The translations under genes and the position numbers were made by a program. Below, piece after piece: positions 1-7,217 of a stretch of 58,392 nt of DNA. The notes under the pieces are model-generated. The model worked only from the letters and a program-made list of their open reading frames with translations. It did not search any database and had not been told where the DNA came from. Origin of the DNA: Bacillota bacterium (GTDB lineage: Bacteria > Bacillota > Clostridia > Christensenellales > Aristaeellaceae). The DNA lies in assembly GCA_023416655.1 (NCBI GenBank), contig JAEZHK010000062.1, forward strand, positions 1 to 58,392. The letters run 5' to 3'. The number at the start of each line of letters is the position of its first letter. The first letter of the stretch is position 1.

Positions 1-1237
1 CGCCTGCCACGTCGCAGATCAGGCCGCCCTTGACGGCTTCCTTGCCCACGCCGGTGACAAACTCGCCTGCGTCGAACTTGGCGATGATTTCATCCCAGTT
101 TTTGCGGTTGACGATGTTGCGCTGGGAGAGCAGCACGTTGCCCTCACCATCGTTGACCTTGACCACTTCAACCTCGATTTCGTCGCCAATTTTGACATCG
201 GTCGAGGAGAGATCCGACTTTTTGACCAGACCGTCCGCCTTGTAGCCCACGTTGACGCAAATCTCATCCTCGGTGATCTGCACCACGGTGCCCGTGATGG
301 TTTGACCGGGGCGCAGCTGAACCAGCGTCCTTTCGACGTCGGCCAGGAAATCGCCTTCGGTGGGCTCCATGGACTCCTGCTGGGGGGCTATGGGTTCGGT
401 CACCTGATCCTTCTTCTCGATGTCGTCCATTCGTGTCACAACCTCCTTCAATGTACAATCCGGCGTGGAGGCGCCGGCTGTCACTCCAACCCGGTCTCCG
501 GGCGAGAAAACGATCCCTTCGAGCGCCGAAGCATCCTCGATGAAATAGGTTCTGGGGCAAAGGCTCCGGCACAGTTCGAAGAGCTTCCGGGTGTTGGCGC
601 TTTCAGGGCCGCCCACCACCAGCATCACGTCCGACCGGGCGGCAAGTTCCGCCGCCTCCGCCTGCCGAAGCAACGTCGCGGTGCAAATCGTGTCCCGCAC
701 CTCGGCGTCCGGCGATATTTCCAGTATGCGCACCGCGGCCTCGGCAAATCGCTGCCGGGGCAGCGTGGTCTGCGCGACCACCAGCGGGCGCATAAGCGGC
801 CCTCGCGGGATATCCTCCAGCACCGCGCGGCCCCTTCCAAGCGCCCAGCCCAGGATCCCCTTGACTTCCGGATGCGCCTCGTCGCCCACCACGAGGACGT
901 CCCGCCCCTCGGCGGCGGCCTCGTGAACCATCTCGTGGATGCGCTTAACGAAGGGACATGTGGCGTCCCAGACGACCGCGCCCCGCGCTTCCAGTTCAGA
1001 AAGCTCCTTTTGCCCTACGCCGTGGGACCTTACGATCACCTGTCCGCCCGGCTCCACGCCTTCCACGCCTTCCACAGGCCGCGCGCCCCTTTCCCGGAGT
1101 GCAGCGACCACCTGCGGATTGTGGATGATCGGCCCCAGCGTGACCACCGGGCCGAGTGCCGCGCGTTCCTCCGCCAGCGCCACCGCGCGGCGGACGCCGA
1201 AGCAGAAACCCGCGTTTTGAGCCACTGTTACAAGCAT
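1..1237 (-). CDS. ispH: IspH-ribosomal protein S1 fusion (partial, runs off left edge)
   Basis: 4-hydroxy-3-methylbut-2-enyl diphosphate reductase, the last [4Fe-4S] enzyme of the MEP isoprenoid pathway, fused in frame to S1 RNA-binding domains. Residues 1-269 are IspH: the three cluster cysteines are visible at Cys12 (GFCFGVRRA), Cys94 (DATCPFV) and Cys185 (DTICTAT), and the domain ends with TAGASTPD. Without a stop the frame continues at residue 270 (MDDIEKKDQ) into a linker and an S1/OB domain (TGTVVQI, GYKADGLV). The window shows 412 residues; the rest lies beyond position 1. The ATG at 1237 has AGGAAGG about 13 nt upstream. It is the last visible gene of the cmk-plsC-ispH operon. IspH-S1 fusions are known in Clostridia. 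Odd feature: an internal Shine-Dalgarno and ATG at the domain junction (441-448 and 430). Confidence 0.95.
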   Translation of the reverse strand, partial: MLVTVAQNAGFCFGVRRAVALAEERAALGPVVTLGPIIHNPQVVAALRERGARPVEGVEGVEPGGQVIVRSHGVGQKELSELEARGAVVWDATCPFVKRIHEMVHEAAAEGRDVLVVGDEAHPEVKGILGWALGRGRAVLEDIPRGPLMRPLVVAQTTLPRQRFAEAAVRILEISPDAEVRDTICTATLLRQAEAAELAARSDVMLVVGGPESANTRKLFELCRSLCPRTYFIEDASALEGIVFSPGDRVGVTAGASTPDCTLKEVVTRMDDIEKKDQVTEPIAPQQESMEPTEGDFLADVERTLVQLRPGQTITGTVVQITEDEICVNVGYKADGLVKKSDLSSTDVKIGDEIEVEVVKVNDGEGNVLLSQRNIVNRKNWDEIIAKFDAGEFVTGVGKEAVKGGLICDVAG

Positions 1238-1268
1238 CGAATCGTTCAAGCCTTCCTGTGGCAACTTC

Positions 1269-1385
1269 TCATGGATAGCCCATGAATTTCGTCAGAATGG
1301 CGGGAAAATCCTGCCGAAGGGAAAGTTTTAACAATAAAATTACATTGAAAATCCCCTTGCGGCCTGACTTGACCCGTTGATTCAT
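1269..1385 (-). CDS. possible 38-residue leader ORF between plsC and ispH
   Basis: A short frame starting MNQRVKSGRKG sits in the 176-nt plsC-ispH gap and ends 31 nt before the ispH start. A purine-rich GGAAGAGG lies a few bases upstream of its ATG. It is basic at the N-terminus with a short hydrophobic stretch (FNVILLL). I do not recognise it. It could equally be chance coding in a leader; codon choice is not as G+C-biased as in neighbouring genes. Confidence 0.2.
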   Translation of the reverse strand: MNQRVKSGRKGIFNVILLLKLSLRQDFPAILTKFMGYP

Positions 1386-1413
1386 TGGAATCCTCTTCCA
1401 GACGCGCCCGTCT

Positions 1414-2049
1414 TTACGAAGGTTCCTTGCGGTCCTTCGGAAAGCCTTGCTGCGGCTTTTCCCCGCCCGGCGCGCCCAGCGCGGTCACCGCCGCCTCGAT
1501 CCGCTCGGTCACCCGGGCCAGCGCCTCGCTGCCGGCGCGGATCGAATAGGCGGAAAGGTCCAACGGCTCGCCGATGATCAGCGTGTTCCGGCGGAAGGGG
1601 CGGAATTTCTTCATGATGCGCATTGGCACGACCGTCGCGCCCGACTTGAGCGCGATCAGCGCCACGCCGCTCTCCATGCCCCGGTAGCCGCCGGTCTCCC
1701 GGCCACCCTGGGGGAAGATGCCCAGTACGCCGCCCTCCTTCAGGATGGTGAGCGAGGTGCGCACGGCGGTCATGTCGGCGTTGCCGCGATCGACCGGAAA
1801 CGCGCCCAGCGCCCGGAGCAAAGCTTTTAAAAGCGGCACCTTGAAGAGTTCCTTCTTGCCCATGAAACGAACGGGCCTGCCGACGGCCCGGCCCGCCGCC
1901 AGCGGGTCGAGCAGCGACATGTGGTTGCCGCACAGGATGGCCGCCCCGCTCTTCGGCAGATTTTCCGCGCCGACCATGCGGAGCGGGTATACGACGGCAA
2001 AGAATACGCGCATGACCGCCTTGGCAAAGGAATAAAACCAGCCGTTCAT
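1414..2049 (-). CDS. plsC: 1-acyl-sn-glycerol-3-phosphate acyltransferase (PlsC)
   Basis: Membrane-associated acyltransferase that converts lysophosphatidic acid to phosphatidic acid in phospholipid synthesis. The protein has 211 residues, normal for short PlsC proteins. The N-terminus (residues 1-25) is hydrophobic. The catalytic HX4D motif is NHMSLLDP, followed by the GxFPxGxR-type motif as GIFPQGGRE and a third block at ALIALKSGATVVPM. The ATG at 2049 overlaps the cmk stop as ATGA, so translation is probably coupled to cmk. The cmk-plsC-ispH order is conserved in Clostridia. The call is secure at family level; acyl-donor preference cannot be read. Confidence 0.93.
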   Translation of the reverse strand: MNGWFYSFAKAVMRVFFAVVYPLRMVGAENLPKSGAAILCGNHMSLLDPLAAGRAVGRPVRFMGKKELFKVPLLKALLRALGAFPVDRGNADMTAVRTSLTILKEGGVLGIFPQGGRETGGYRGMESGVALIALKSGATVVPMRIMKKFRPFRRNTLIIGEPLDLSAYSIRAGSEALARVTERIEAAVTALGAPGGEKPQQGFPKDRKEPS

Positions 2050-2744
2050 TCGCCTTCGCCTCCGCCTGGTATGTTCAGCCCGACCCGCTCGGTGAGCAGC
2101 CGCAGCACCGCCCGCACCGCCTCGTCCGCGGTAAGGTCGCTGGCGTCCACCTCCACGGCGTCCTCCGCCTTGCGCAGCGGGGAAGCCGCCCGGGTGCTGT
2201 CGTCGTGGTCCCGCTTCAGGATGGCCTCCAGCACTTCCGCGTAAGTATCCGGCGCTCCGACGCTTCTCAGTTCCCGAAAGCGCCGCGCGGCGCGCACCGC
2301 GGGCTCCGCCACCAAAAACACCTTGAGCGTCGCGTCCGGCAACACGCAGGTGCCGATGTCGCGCCCGTCCATGACCACCGAATGCCCCTTCGCGATCTGG
2401 CGCTGCATCTCCACCATGCGCGTTCGGACCTCGGGCACCGCCGAAACCTTGGAAGCGGCGGAGGACACCTCCGGCCTGCGGATCGCTTCGGATACGTCCC
2501 GCCCGCCCAGGTACACCTTTTGAAGCCCCGCCTCGTAGCCGACCCGGACTTCCGCGCCCGGTGCGAGCCTCGCGACCTGCGCCGTGTCCGACGGATCCGC
2601 CCCATGCTCCAGTATATACAGGCCCACCGCGCGGTACATCGCGCCGGTGTCCAGGTACAGCGCGCCAGTCCGCCTCGAGACCGCCCGCGCAATGGTCGAT
2701 TTGCCCGCGCCCGAAGGCCCGTCGATCGCCACGGAGAACGTCAT
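2046..2744 (-). CDS. cmk: cytidylate kinase
   Basis: Phosphorylates CMP and dCMP with ATP in pyrimidine nucleotide salvage; cytosolic. It has 232 residues, the usual length. The Walker A loop GPSGAGKST is at residues 9-17, then YLDTGAMYRA, the CMP-binding GRDIGT and the lid segment RRFRELR...RDHDDSTR. The ATG at 2744 follows GGAGGTAAGG at good spacing; the frame stays open upstream but those codons cover a leader repeat and a promoter, so the longer start is rejected. First gene of the cmk-plsC-ispH operon; the stop overlaps plsC as ATGA. Transcription probably starts from the promoter at 3051-3079, giving a leader of about 300 nt that contains a copy of the structured repeat. Confidence 0.96.
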   Translation of the reverse strand: MTFSVAIDGPSGAGKSTIARAVSRRTGALYLDTGAMYRAVGLYILEHGADPSDTAQVARLAPGAEVRVGYEAGLQKVYLGGRDVSEAIRRPEVSSAASKVSAVPEVRTRMVEMQRQIAKGHSVVMDGRDIGTCVLPDATLKVFLVAEPAVRAARRFRELRSVGAPDTYAEVLEAILKRDHDDSTRAASPLRKAEDAVEVDASDLTADEAVRAVLRLLTERVGLNIPGGGEGE

Positions 2745-2798
2745 ATCCTGCCTTACCTCCGACAGGCCGCATGACAGCGGCCCAAATCCAACAAATCC

Positions 2799-3012
2799 CG
2801 GGAGAGGGTGGAGAGGGCTGAAGCCCTTTCCACTTTCAATGCAAATCCGGCGGCCTGCACGCTTGGATTTGGCTTTCCCCCAAAGGACGAGCTTGCCCGT
2901 CCAATGGGGAAAGCACACCCGACCCGGTTTCCGCCCGAAAACGCTCGCAAGCGTTTTAGGAAACTGGCCCGGTCCCTGGCAAATGAAAGATGCCCTGGCA
3001 GATTTCATTTGC
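2799..3012 (+). repeat. structured dispersed repeat, long form, copy L1
   Basis: Intergenic, non-coding element of five consecutive hairpins lying in the cmk leader, antisense to cmk. It matches 11489-11700 closely at the start (GGGAGAGGGTGGAGAGGG) and in the segment TTTCCGCCCGAAAACGCT, but its last stem (GCAAATGAAA paired with TTTCATTTGC) has a different sequence from the equivalent stem there (GCAATGAAAA with TTTTCATTGC), so pairing is kept while sequence changes. Member of a ten-copy family in this window. Confidence 0.8.
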
Positions 3013-3050
3013 GCGTATGCGCGCCGGTTTGCTTTAAGCGCCTTCATTTC

Positions 3051-3079
3051 ATTATAGCACATGTCCTTCCAGTTGCCAA
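3051..3079 (-). promoter_or_regulatory. sigma-A promoter of cmk-plsC-ispH
   Basis: On the minus strand TTGGCA (3074-3079) and TATAAT (3051-3056) are separated by 17 bp. It points at cmk, about 300 nt away, across a structured-repeat copy. Confidence 0.75.
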
Positions 3080-3163
3080 ATTCAATTTGCACGCCTCGCG
3101 CATCCATTTTGATGATTATTTTGCCTGAATTTACGTGAAATCTGCGCAAACCGGCCCTGCGAC

Positions 3164-3192
3164 TTGCAATTTTCTTTTTGATAGGGTATAAT
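3164..3192 (+). promoter_or_regulatory. sigma-A promoter of the RpiR-flavoprotein pair
   Basis: TTGCAA (3164-3169), 17 bp, TATAAT (3187-3192). The expected start point is about 35 nt before the rpiR-like ATG at 3233. Confidence 0.8.
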
Positions 3193-3232
3193 CGAGCGTA
3201 TAGGCTGCATTACCTACCGGGAGGATATTGGG

Positions 3233-4099
3233 ATGGACAACGCACAGGAATTGATCGCGCGCCTGAATCACAGCGGGAAAAAGCTCTCCAAAAGCCATCG
3301 GCGCATCGCCGAGTGCATCGTGAGCCACTACGACAAGGCCGCGTTCATGACCGCGTCCAGGCTGGGCGAATACGTTGGCGTCAGCGAATCGACCGTCGTG
3401 CGTTTTGCCGCCGCACTGGGCTACGAGGGCTACCCACAGCTGCAGAAGGCGCTGCAGGAGCTGATCCGTCACCGGCTGACCGCGTCGCAGCGCTTTGAAA
3501 TGACCGGCGACATGGACCACGCGCAGGTGCTTTCAAAGGTGCTCAAGGCGGACATCCAAAACATCCGCGCCACGCTGGACGAGCTGAACATCGGCGTGTT
3601 CGAAGAAGTCGTGGAGCAGCTTTTGTCCGCCAGGTCCATCTACGTGCTGGGCCTTCGGGCTTCGGCGCCGCTGGCGCAGTTTCTGGCCCACTACCTGAGC
3701 TACGTCTTCCAGACGGTGCACGTGGTCACCTCGGGCGTCAGCGACATCTTCGAGCAGCTGGCCCACATTTCCGAGGGCGACGTGCTGGTGGGCATCAGCT
3801 TCCCCCGGTACACCAGCCGCACCATCGAGGCGATGGATCTCGCCCGCAAGCGCGGCGCGACGCTGGTGGCCATCACCGACGGCCCGCTGTCGCCGCTGCA
3901 CGCGTCGAGCGACCTGTGCCTCACCGCCAAGAGCGACATGGCCTCCTTTGTGGACTCGCTGGCCGCGCCGCTGTCCCTGATCAACGCGCTGATCGTCGCG
4001 CTCAGCCAGCGCAAGCGCCAGCAGGTGGCCGCGAACTTCAACAATCTGGAGGAAATATGGGGCCAGTACAACGTCTACCTGAGCAAGAACGGCGAATGA
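3233..4099 (+). CDS. RpiR/MurR-family transcriptional regulator
   Basis: DNA-binding regulator of 288 residues. The N-terminal HTH_6 domain (about residues 1-77) carries the typical ...ASRLGEYVGVSESTVVRFAAALGY helix-turn-helix. A SIS sugar-phosphate-binding domain follows (about 105-240), with VYVLGLRAS-like and GISFPRYTSRTIEAMDLARKRG segments. GGGAGGAT precedes the ATG at 3233. Family members sense phosphosugars such as N-acetylmuramate-6-phosphate; the ligand here cannot be told, and no sugar-uptake genes are adjacent. Its stop overlaps the start of the flavoprotein gene (ATGA), an unusual partner for an RpiR regulator. Confidence 0.9.
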   Translation: MDNAQELIARLNHSGKKLSKSHRRIAECIVSHYDKAAFMTASRLGEYVGVSESTVVRFAAALGYEGYPQLQKALQELIRHRLTASQRFEMTGDMDHAQVLSKVLKADIQNIRATLDELNIGVFEEVVEQLLSARSIYVLGLRASAPLAQFLAHYLSYVFQTVHVVTSGVSDIFEQLAHISEGDVLVGISFPRYTSRTIEAMDLARKRGATLVAITDGPLSPLHASSDLCLTAKSDMASFVDSLAAPLSLINALIVALSQRKRQQVAANFNNLEEIWGQYNVYLSKNGE

Positions 4100-5337
4100 G
4101 CCGGCCAAGGGTAGCCGTCGTCGGCGGAGGCCCGGCAGGCATGATGGCGGCGCTCTACGCCGCAAAGGGCGGCGCAGAAACCGTCCTTCTGGAGCGAAAC
4201 GAAAAGCTCGGAAAAAAACTCTATATCACCGGCAAGGGCCGCTGCAATCTGACGAACGCAGCGACGCCCGAGCTTTTTATGCAGAACATCGTGCGGAACC
4301 CGCGTTTTCTGTACTCGGCGCTGGACGCGCTGGACAACACCAAGCTGATGGCGCTCGTCGAAAACGCGGGCACGCCGCTCAAGATCGAGCGGGGCGGCCG
4401 CGTGTTTCCCATTTCCGACCACGCCAGCGACGTGACCAGGGCGCTGGAGTCGGAACTGAGAAAGGCGGGCGTCGAGATCTGCCTGAAGACCGGCGTCGCG
4501 TCCCCTGTCATCCGGGACGGCAAGATCGCGGGGCTGGAGCTGGAGGGCGGCGTCTTTCTGGCCGCGCGCGCCGTGGTCGTGGCCACCGGCGGGCTATCCT
4601 ACCCCTCCACCGGCTCAACCGGCGACGGCCTGAGGTTCGCCGAAGGGGCGGGCCACGCCGTCCACCAGGCGCTGCCCGCGCTGGTCCCCATCGAAACCGA
4701 GGAATCCTGGCCCAAGGGTGCGATGGGCATCTCCCTCAAAAACGTGCGGCTGACCGCCGAACACAGGGGCAAAAGGCTCTTCAGTGACCAGGGCGAACTG
4801 ATGCTGACCCACTTCGGGCTCTCCGGTCCGCTGGCGCTGACGCTTTCGAGCCTGCTTCCGGAGGACCCGGCGGGCGTCCGGCTCGCGGTCGACCTGAAGC
4901 CCGCGCTGGATGTCGAGACGCTGGACCAGCGCCTGCTCAGGGACTTTTCCCAGGCCCCGCGCAAGGGACTCATCTCCGCGCTGGACGGCCTCGCGCCCCA
5001 CAGCCTGGCGCTGATCATCGCGGAACTGGCGGGGCTCTCCCCGGCCAAGCCGATCCACTCGGTCACGCAGGCCGAGCGCAAGGCGCTGATCTCGGTCATC
5101 AAGGGCATGGCGCTGACCGTCAGAGGCTATCGCGGCTTCAACGAGGCGGTGATCACCCGCGGCGGCGTGGACGTCAAGCAGGTCAGCCCGTCCACCATGC
5201 AATCCCGGCTGATCGAGGGGCTTTTCTTCGCGGGCGAGGTGCTGGATGTGGACGCGCTGACCGGCGGCTTCAACCTGCAGATCGCGTTCTCCACCGGCGC
5301 GCTGGCCGGGATGAGCGCGGCGGAACTCGGGCGATGA
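4096..5337 (+). CDS. HI0933/BaiN-type FAD-dependent oxidoreductase (NAD(P)/FAD-binding protein)
   Basis: Cytosolic flavoprotein of 413 residues. The dinucleotide-binding GGGPAGMMAA is at residues 10-19, followed by an acidic strand end (LLERNEKLGKK) and the family signature GKGRCNLTN. A second signature is VVATGGLSYPSTGSTGDG, and the C-terminal flavin-contact region is GEVLDVDALTGGFNLQIAFSTG. Members are annotated as HI0933-like or BaiN-like; bile-acid dehydroxylation has been proposed for BaiN but nothing here links this protein to bile acids. The ATG at 4096 overlaps the rpiR-like stop. The stop codon lies inside the first stem of a structured repeat (5331-5497). Confidence 0.88.
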   Translation: MSRPRVAVVGGGPAGMMAALYAAKGGAETVLLERNEKLGKKLYITGKGRCNLTNAATPELFMQNIVRNPRFLYSALDALDNTKLMALVENAGTPLKIERGGRVFPISDHASDVTRALESELRKAGVEICLKTGVASPVIRDGKIAGLELEGGVFLAARAVVVATGGLSYPSTGSTGDGLRFAEGAGHAVHQALPALVPIETEESWPKGAMGISLKNVRLTAEHRGKRLFSDQGELMLTHFGLSGPLALTLSSLLPEDPAGVRLAVDLKPALDVETLDQRLLRDFSQAPRKGLISALDGLAPHSLALIIAELAGLSPAKPIHSVTQAERKALISVIKGMALTVRGYRGFNEAVITRGGVDVKQVSPSTMQSRLIEGLFFAGEVLDVDALTGGFNLQIAFSTGALAGMSAAELGR

Positions 5338-5497
5338 AATCCGCCGGGCGGCTTTTCATCGCGAAAGAAGAGGTTCTGCGCGCACTTAAAATTCTCTGGA
5401 ATTTCCGGGCGGCGCACTGACTTGTTGAATTGTTTCTTCCACCAGTGTGCGCACTGGTTCCAGAAACCTATTCCCGGCGCACGGGTCGCCGGGAACG
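5331..5497 (-). repeat. structured dispersed repeat, short form, copy S1
   Basis: Four-hairpin element in minus orientation. The first stem as read on plus (GCGATGAAA paired with TTTTCATCGC) overlaps the stop of the upstream flavoprotein gene. The last hairpin pairs TTCCCGGCG with CGCCGGGAA around a GGGTC/GACCC loop. It lies between two plus-strand genes. Confidence 0.8.
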
Positions 5498-5543
5498 ATG
5501 GAAGCCTGGGATGGGCCGACGACGCAAGCGGGAGGATCATCAA

Positions 5544-5990
5544 ATGGAAAACCAGGGCATTCCGTCCTCTGTTGAGAACATCAGCGGCAGCCGCACCACG
5601 GCAAGGGCCGCGATCCTGATCTGCCTGACCCGCTCCCGGGACGAAGAGAAGGCGCTCAAGGCGCAACTGGCCGCCGAGGACGTGCGCGCGGCCGCGGTGG
5701 ATTACGGCGGCGAGTTCATCCCGTCCATTATGAAGATCGTCGAGCGCGCGGTGGTGGCCGCCAAGCGCGAGGGCGTGATCTCCTCCGCGCAATACCACGA
5801 GGAGGGCTCCGTCGCGGGCGCGGCCCACGAGGCGCTGATGCAGGTGGGCGCGAAAGCCACCGGCCTCAACATCGGCGGCAAGATCGGCATCGCGCGGTCC
5901 GGCAACAACGTCTCGGTGGCGGTGTTTTTCGGAATAGGCCTCCTGCACCTCAACGAAATGGCGGTCGCCGTCGGCCACCGGGCGATCTGA
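5544..5990 (+). CDS. hutP: HutP-family protein
   Basis: 148 residues, the same length as Bacillus subtilis HutP, an L-histidine- and Mg2+-dependent RNA-binding antiterminator of the hut operon. The C-terminal block GLNIGGKIGIAR...VSVAVFFGIGLLHLNE...VGHRAI is the recognisable part. GGGAGGATC precedes the ATG at 5544; longer in-frame starts run into the repeat. No histidine-utilisation gene is visible, and a terminator (6001-6050) follows directly, so it is monocistronic. Whether it still binds histidine or RNA is unknown. Confidence 0.72.
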   Translation: MENQGIPSSVENISGSRTTARAAILICLTRSRDEEKALKAQLAAEDVRAAAVDYGGEFIPSIMKIVERAVVAAKREGVISSAQYHEEGSVAGAAHEALMQVGAKATGLNIGGKIGIARSGNNVSVAVFFGIGLLHLNEMAVAVGHRAI

Positions 5991-6000
5991 CAAGGCATAA

Positions 6001-6050
6001 AAAGCCGGCGCGAAAGCGGTTCAAGCAGAACCCTCCGCGCCGGTTTTGTT
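6001..6050. terminator. bidirectional terminator between hutP-like and TauE/SafE genes
   Basis: GCCGGCGCG pairs with CGCGCCGG and is followed by TTTTGTTT; AAAAA lies on the other side, so it can serve both convergent genes. Confidence 0.75.
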
Positions 6051-6060
6051 TGCCAGAAAA

Positions 6061-6882
6061 TCACTGAGGCTGCAGCATCGACTTGATATTTTCGGCCAAC
6101 AGGAAGATCAGATTGGGGATTGAAATCCCGAAATAATCCAAAATCAGCTTGATCAGGATCATCACGAAGACGCACAGCATCATGGTGCGAATCAGCTTCG
6201 CGCCGACCACCAGCGCCAGCTTCGCGCCGATGTACCCGCCCACCGCGGAGCAGACCATCGCGGGCACCGCCAGTTGAAACAGCACCTTTCCGCCGATCGC
6301 CAGCGAGACCATCGCCGCCACGTTGGACGCCAGGTTCACCATCTTCGCCGCGCCCGACGCGTTGACCATGTTCAGTTTCGTGACGCCCGTGAACAGAAGG
6401 ATCAAAATTGTGCCGGTGCCCGGCCCGAAGAAGCCGTCGTAAAACCCGACGAGAAGGCCGATCACGGGGCATGCGGCCAGCATCCCCTGCGTCAGCGGCT
6501 TCTCCTCACCGGAACCGATCCGGCCGAAGATCAGCAGAAGTCCTGCGGCGGGCAGCGCAAACAGCAGAAACGTGCGCATCCACTGGTCGCTGACGTGCTT
6601 CAAAAGCTCCGCGCCCAGGTAGGAGCCGGGCAGCGCGCCCGCCGCCGCCAGAAGCGCCGGGGCATAGGGCAACCGCCCGCTCCACGCGAAGCGGATCGTC
6701 GCCAGGAGGGAGCCGAACATCGCGGAAAACTTGTTGCTGCCGGAGGCGAGCACCGGCGGCAGCCCCGCCGCCATGTACGCCGGCAGTGAGATCAGCCCAC
6801 CGCCGCCCGCGATGGCGTCCATTGCGGCCGCCAGAAATGTCAGCGGCAATACGATCAGGTACATCTGCAGGGTGACTTCCAA
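6061..6882 (-). CDS. TSUP-family (TauE/SafE) membrane transporter
   Basis: Integral membrane protein of 273 residues with about eight hydrophobic segments. It has the family's two repeated halves, each with a short glycine-rich turn: DAIAGGGGLISLPA near residues 22-35 and GFYDGFFGPGTGTILIL near 146-162. Family members export sulfite, sulfoacetate or related organosulfur anions; the substrate here is not known. I chose the TTG at 6882 because GGGAGG lies 8 nt upstream; an in-frame ATG a few codons later lacks a site. Convergent with the hutP-like gene across a shared terminator. Confidence 0.88.
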   Translation of the reverse strand: MEVTLQMYLIVLPLTFLAAAMDAIAGGGGLISLPAYMAAGLPPVLASGSNKFSAMFGSLLATIRFAWSGRLPYAPALLAAAGALPGSYLGAELLKHVSDQWMRTFLLFALPAAGLLLIFGRIGSGEEKPLTQGMLAACPVIGLLVGFYDGFFGPGTGTILILLFTGVTKLNMVNASGAAKMVNLASNVAAMVSLAIGGKVLFQLAVPAMVCSAVGGYIGAKLALVVGAKLIRTMMLCVFVMILIKLILDYFGISIPNLIFLLAENIKSMLQPQ

Positions 6883-6907
6883 CCCATGCGCCTCCCTTTT
6901 GTGATAA

Positions 6908-7072
6908 GCATCGAAAAACCCCGAGGGTTTTTCGATGCGAAAGAGGAATCCTGCGTGAGCCTAAAATTCTTCGGAATTTCCGGGCGGCTCACTGACTTAA
7001 GGAATTGTTTCCTCCACCAGTGTGCGCACTGGCTTACGGAAACCGATTCCCGGCGCTCTGGTCGCCGGGAAC
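6908..7072 (-). repeat. structured dispersed repeat, short form, copy S2
   Basis: Minus-orientation copy between divergent genes. Stem 4 is GCATCGAAAAA with TTTTTCGATGC. Stem 3 contains GGAATTTCCGGGCGG. Stem 2 contains CCAGTG/CACTGG. Stem 1 pairs TTCCCGGCG with CGCCGGGAA. Confidence 0.8.
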
Positions 7073-7157
7073 GATGAAAACCCAGGAGGGACGTTATCTA
7101 ATACATCTTTCTTGCCCTCCGTCCGTCTTTCCTGCCGCTTTCCGGGTAAAATAATGG

Positions 7158-7186
7158 TTGCGCAGACCGCGCCTTTCAGGTAGAAT
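7158..7186 (+). promoter_or_regulatory. sigma-A promoter of the glycerol-1-phosphate dehydrogenase-like gene
   Basis: TTGCGC (7158-7163), 17 bp, TAGAAT (7181-7186), about 30 nt upstream of the ATG at 7218. Confidence 0.6.
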
Positions 7187-7217
7187 AGCGTTCGACGTTG
7201 AAACGGAGGGGCTAAAC

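Noticed and set aside
2745..3149. N-terminal extension of cmk (open frame reaches 3149)
   Set aside because: The frame crosses a structured repeat and a consensus minus-strand promoter; the ATG at 2744 has a proper ribosome site and gives normal length.
3916..4095. Open frame extending the flavoprotein upstream into the rpiR-like gene
   Set aside because: Those codons overlap a conserved SIS domain in another frame; the ATG at 4096 in the ATGA overlap begins with the FAD-binding strand.
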